From positions 1-6,358 of the forward strand of contig CAJJPG010000104.1 in NCBI GenBank assembly GCA_905193585.1: a stretch of 6,358 nucleotides of DNA. Reading direction: 5' to 3'. Under the pieces are notes generated by a model. That model ran no database searches. It was not told the origin of the DNA and worked only from the letters and a program-made list of their open reading frames with translations. Position numbers and translations under genes: made by a program. This document shows, piece by piece, positions 5,326 to 6,358 of the stretch (position 1 is the first letter of the stretch; each line of letters opens with the position of its first letter). This DNA comes from an uncultured Oscillospiraceae bacterium (lineage in GTDB: Bacteria > Bacillota > Clostridia > Oscillospirales > Acutalibacteraceae).

Positions 5326-6324
5326 ATGAGCAAAAGAATCTACAAGTTTGATTTTGCGAGAGCTGCTGCTATTTTATGCGTAATTTTGTGCCATTGTGTA
5401 GAAAATGTTTATGATTTCACGGCAAACGAGTGGGGCGATACTAACAAGATTTCGGGGCTTTTTATGATTTTGGCTTTTACAGTCGGCAGATTGGGCGTAC
5501 CCATATTTTTATTTCTTTCCGGAGCTTTGCTTTTGAAAAAGCAAATTGACAATGATTCTGATATAATTACATTTTATAAAAGAAATTGGCTCCCTCTTTT
5601 TATTGCAAATGAAATTTGGATTGTAATTTACAATATATATTTTTGTCTTATAGGTAGATTTCAATATTTAACTTTTGATAACATACTTAGGGAATTGCTG
5701 TGTATGAAGCAGGTACCTTCGCCGCAAATGTGGTATTTTCCAATGATATTAGGAATGTATTTGGGCATACCTTTTGTGGCCAAAATTGTTAAAACTTTTT
5801 CTTTAAAATCTTTAGCCTTTTTAATATTCGCAATTTTTGCGGTTGATTTTTTTCTGCCTACATTGCAAATACTGTTAAATATGGCAGGAATAAAATTTGA
5901 ATGTCTTTCGTTGCTTTCGGTCAATTTTTTAGGTGGTTCATACGGATTATATATAGTTGCCGGGTATTTCGCGGCAAATAAAAATTTAATAAAGCTCAAC
6001 AATATGTGGGTATGCATAATCACACTGATCAGCTTCTTTATTACGGTTTCAATACAGTTTGTTTCACGCGGCGGTTTATTACATTCTGATGTTCTGTATA
6101 ATGTTTGGTATAATAATGCATTTCTGGCTATAGCTGCACTTGGTATATTTGTTTTGTTTGACCGTATAGATGATTCAAAATTTAATGAAAGATTTTCTAA
6201 TATTTGTACATTTATAAGCAGATTCAGTTTATCAATTTTTTTCATACATTATATTTTACTGAATTTTTTCAAAAAGCCTATTATGAATCTAAGCGTAATG
6301 TCTCCCCAAAGGATGCGGACATAA
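5326..6324 (+). CDS. Family-3 membrane acyltransferase (O-acyltransferase), C-terminus apparently cut off
   Basis: Acyltransferase-3 proteins are multi-spanning membrane enzymes that O-acylate (usually O-acetylate) surface polysaccharides, peptidoglycan or lipids. Family features are in order: FDFARAAAILCVILCHC (8-24) with R12 and the conserved H23, GRLGVPIFLFLSGALLL (54-70), WYFPMILGMYLGIPF (136-150), and SLSIFFIHYILL (301-312) near the end. About nine or ten hydrophobic segments are visible. ATG 5326 has GGAG 8 bases upstream, 32 bases after lepB, with no terminator between. The gene is markedly AT-rich beside rplS and lepB, which suggests horizontal transfer. The last 10-15 residues (ending in SPQRMRT) are polar and unlike the family, which normally has one more membrane helix after the FIHY segment. 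The true reading frame therefore seems to be lost near 6285-6300. The substrate is unknown. Confidence 0.85.
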   Translation: MSKRIYKFDFARAAAILCVILCHCVENVYDFTANEWGDTNKISGLFMILAFTVGRLGVPIFLFLSGALLLKKQIDNDSDIITFYKRNWLPLFIANEIWIVIYNIYFCLIGRFQYLTFDNILRELLCMKQVPSPQMWYFPMILGMYLGIPFVAKIVKTFSLKSLAFLIFAIFAVDFFLPTLQILLNMAGIKFECLSLLSVNFLGGSYGLYIVAGYFAANKNLIKLNNMWVCIITLISFFITVSIQFVSRGGLLHSDVLYNVWYNNAFLAIAALGIFVLFDRIDDSKFNERFSNICTFISRFSLSIFFIHYILLNFFKKPIMNLSVMSPQRMRT

Positions 6325-6358
6325 CGGTGGCTTTCAGGGTGGAACTGCCCGAACTGTT
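6285..6358 (+). other. Composition and frame junction; possible fragment of another coding sequence
   Basis: By direct count, G+C is 21/110 (19%) over 6181-6290 and 36/68 (53%) over 6291-6358. In plus frame 3 (codons starting at 6306, 6309 and so on) the end reads as a protein-like run including SPKDADITVAFRVELPEL, open to the window edge; this frame differs from that of the acyltransferase. The minus strand also has an open frame from the edge to a TAA at 6281-6283, so orientation is uncertain. The family is not recognised. Confidence 0.45.

Noticed and set aside
6300..6358. Circular molecule: joining the window end to its start keeps a frame open across the join
   Set aside because: The frame runs only about 33 codons past the join to a TGA at 98-100, no overlap between the ends is seen, and rplS/lepB indicate a chromosome rather than a small circle.

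Overview
The window looks like chromosomal DNA of a spore-forming member of the Clostridia, most plausibly the Oscillospirales/Ruminococcaceae. The evidence is the spore-germination protein YpeB, the rplS-lepB pair, strong AAGGAGG ribosome-binding sites, and Firmicutes-type regulators and promoters. The genus cannot be named from the sequence. Both edges look damaged: base composition and reading frame change abruptly near position 45 and near 6285-6300. The piece may therefore be a metagenomic contig with imperfect ends, or may carry real rearrangement junctions there.

Layout. (1) 46-1976, plus strand: the C-terminal part of a PIG-L (LmbE-like) deacetylase with an added coiled coil and membrane anchor, overlapping by 4 bp an FkbM-family methyltransferase; this resembles the tail of a glycan- or glycolipid-modification operon. 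(2) 1977-2231: no gene. It holds a 14-bp tandem repeat and a 181-bp MITE-like element built from perfect hairpins, three of which share the same loop (ATAC or its complement GTAT). (3) 2232-2522, minus strand: a small XRE-type repressor. (4) 2656-3981, plus strand: ypeB, divergent from the repressor and without sleB beside it. (5) 3982-4186: a good extended -10 promoter followed by a structured leader, then rplS (ribosomal protein L19), a terminator/attenuator hairpin, and lepB (signal peptidase I). (6) 5326-6324: an AT-rich family-3 membrane acyltransferase that lacks its expected C-terminal end. It lies where many Clostridia carry rbgA/ylqF.

How the genes work together. rplS and lepB form a housekeeping unit joining ribosome assembly to protein export, probably transcribed from the promoter at 3985-4013 with control in the leader and at the intergenic hairpin. 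ypeB belongs to spore cortex lysis. The deacetylase/methyltransferase pair and the acyltransferase are accessory envelope-modification functions. No complete new defence or mobile system is visible. The most unusual items are the hairpin-built repeat element, the membrane-anchored PIG-L architecture, the rplS leader with two hairpin loops sharing one motif, and the two edge junctions.
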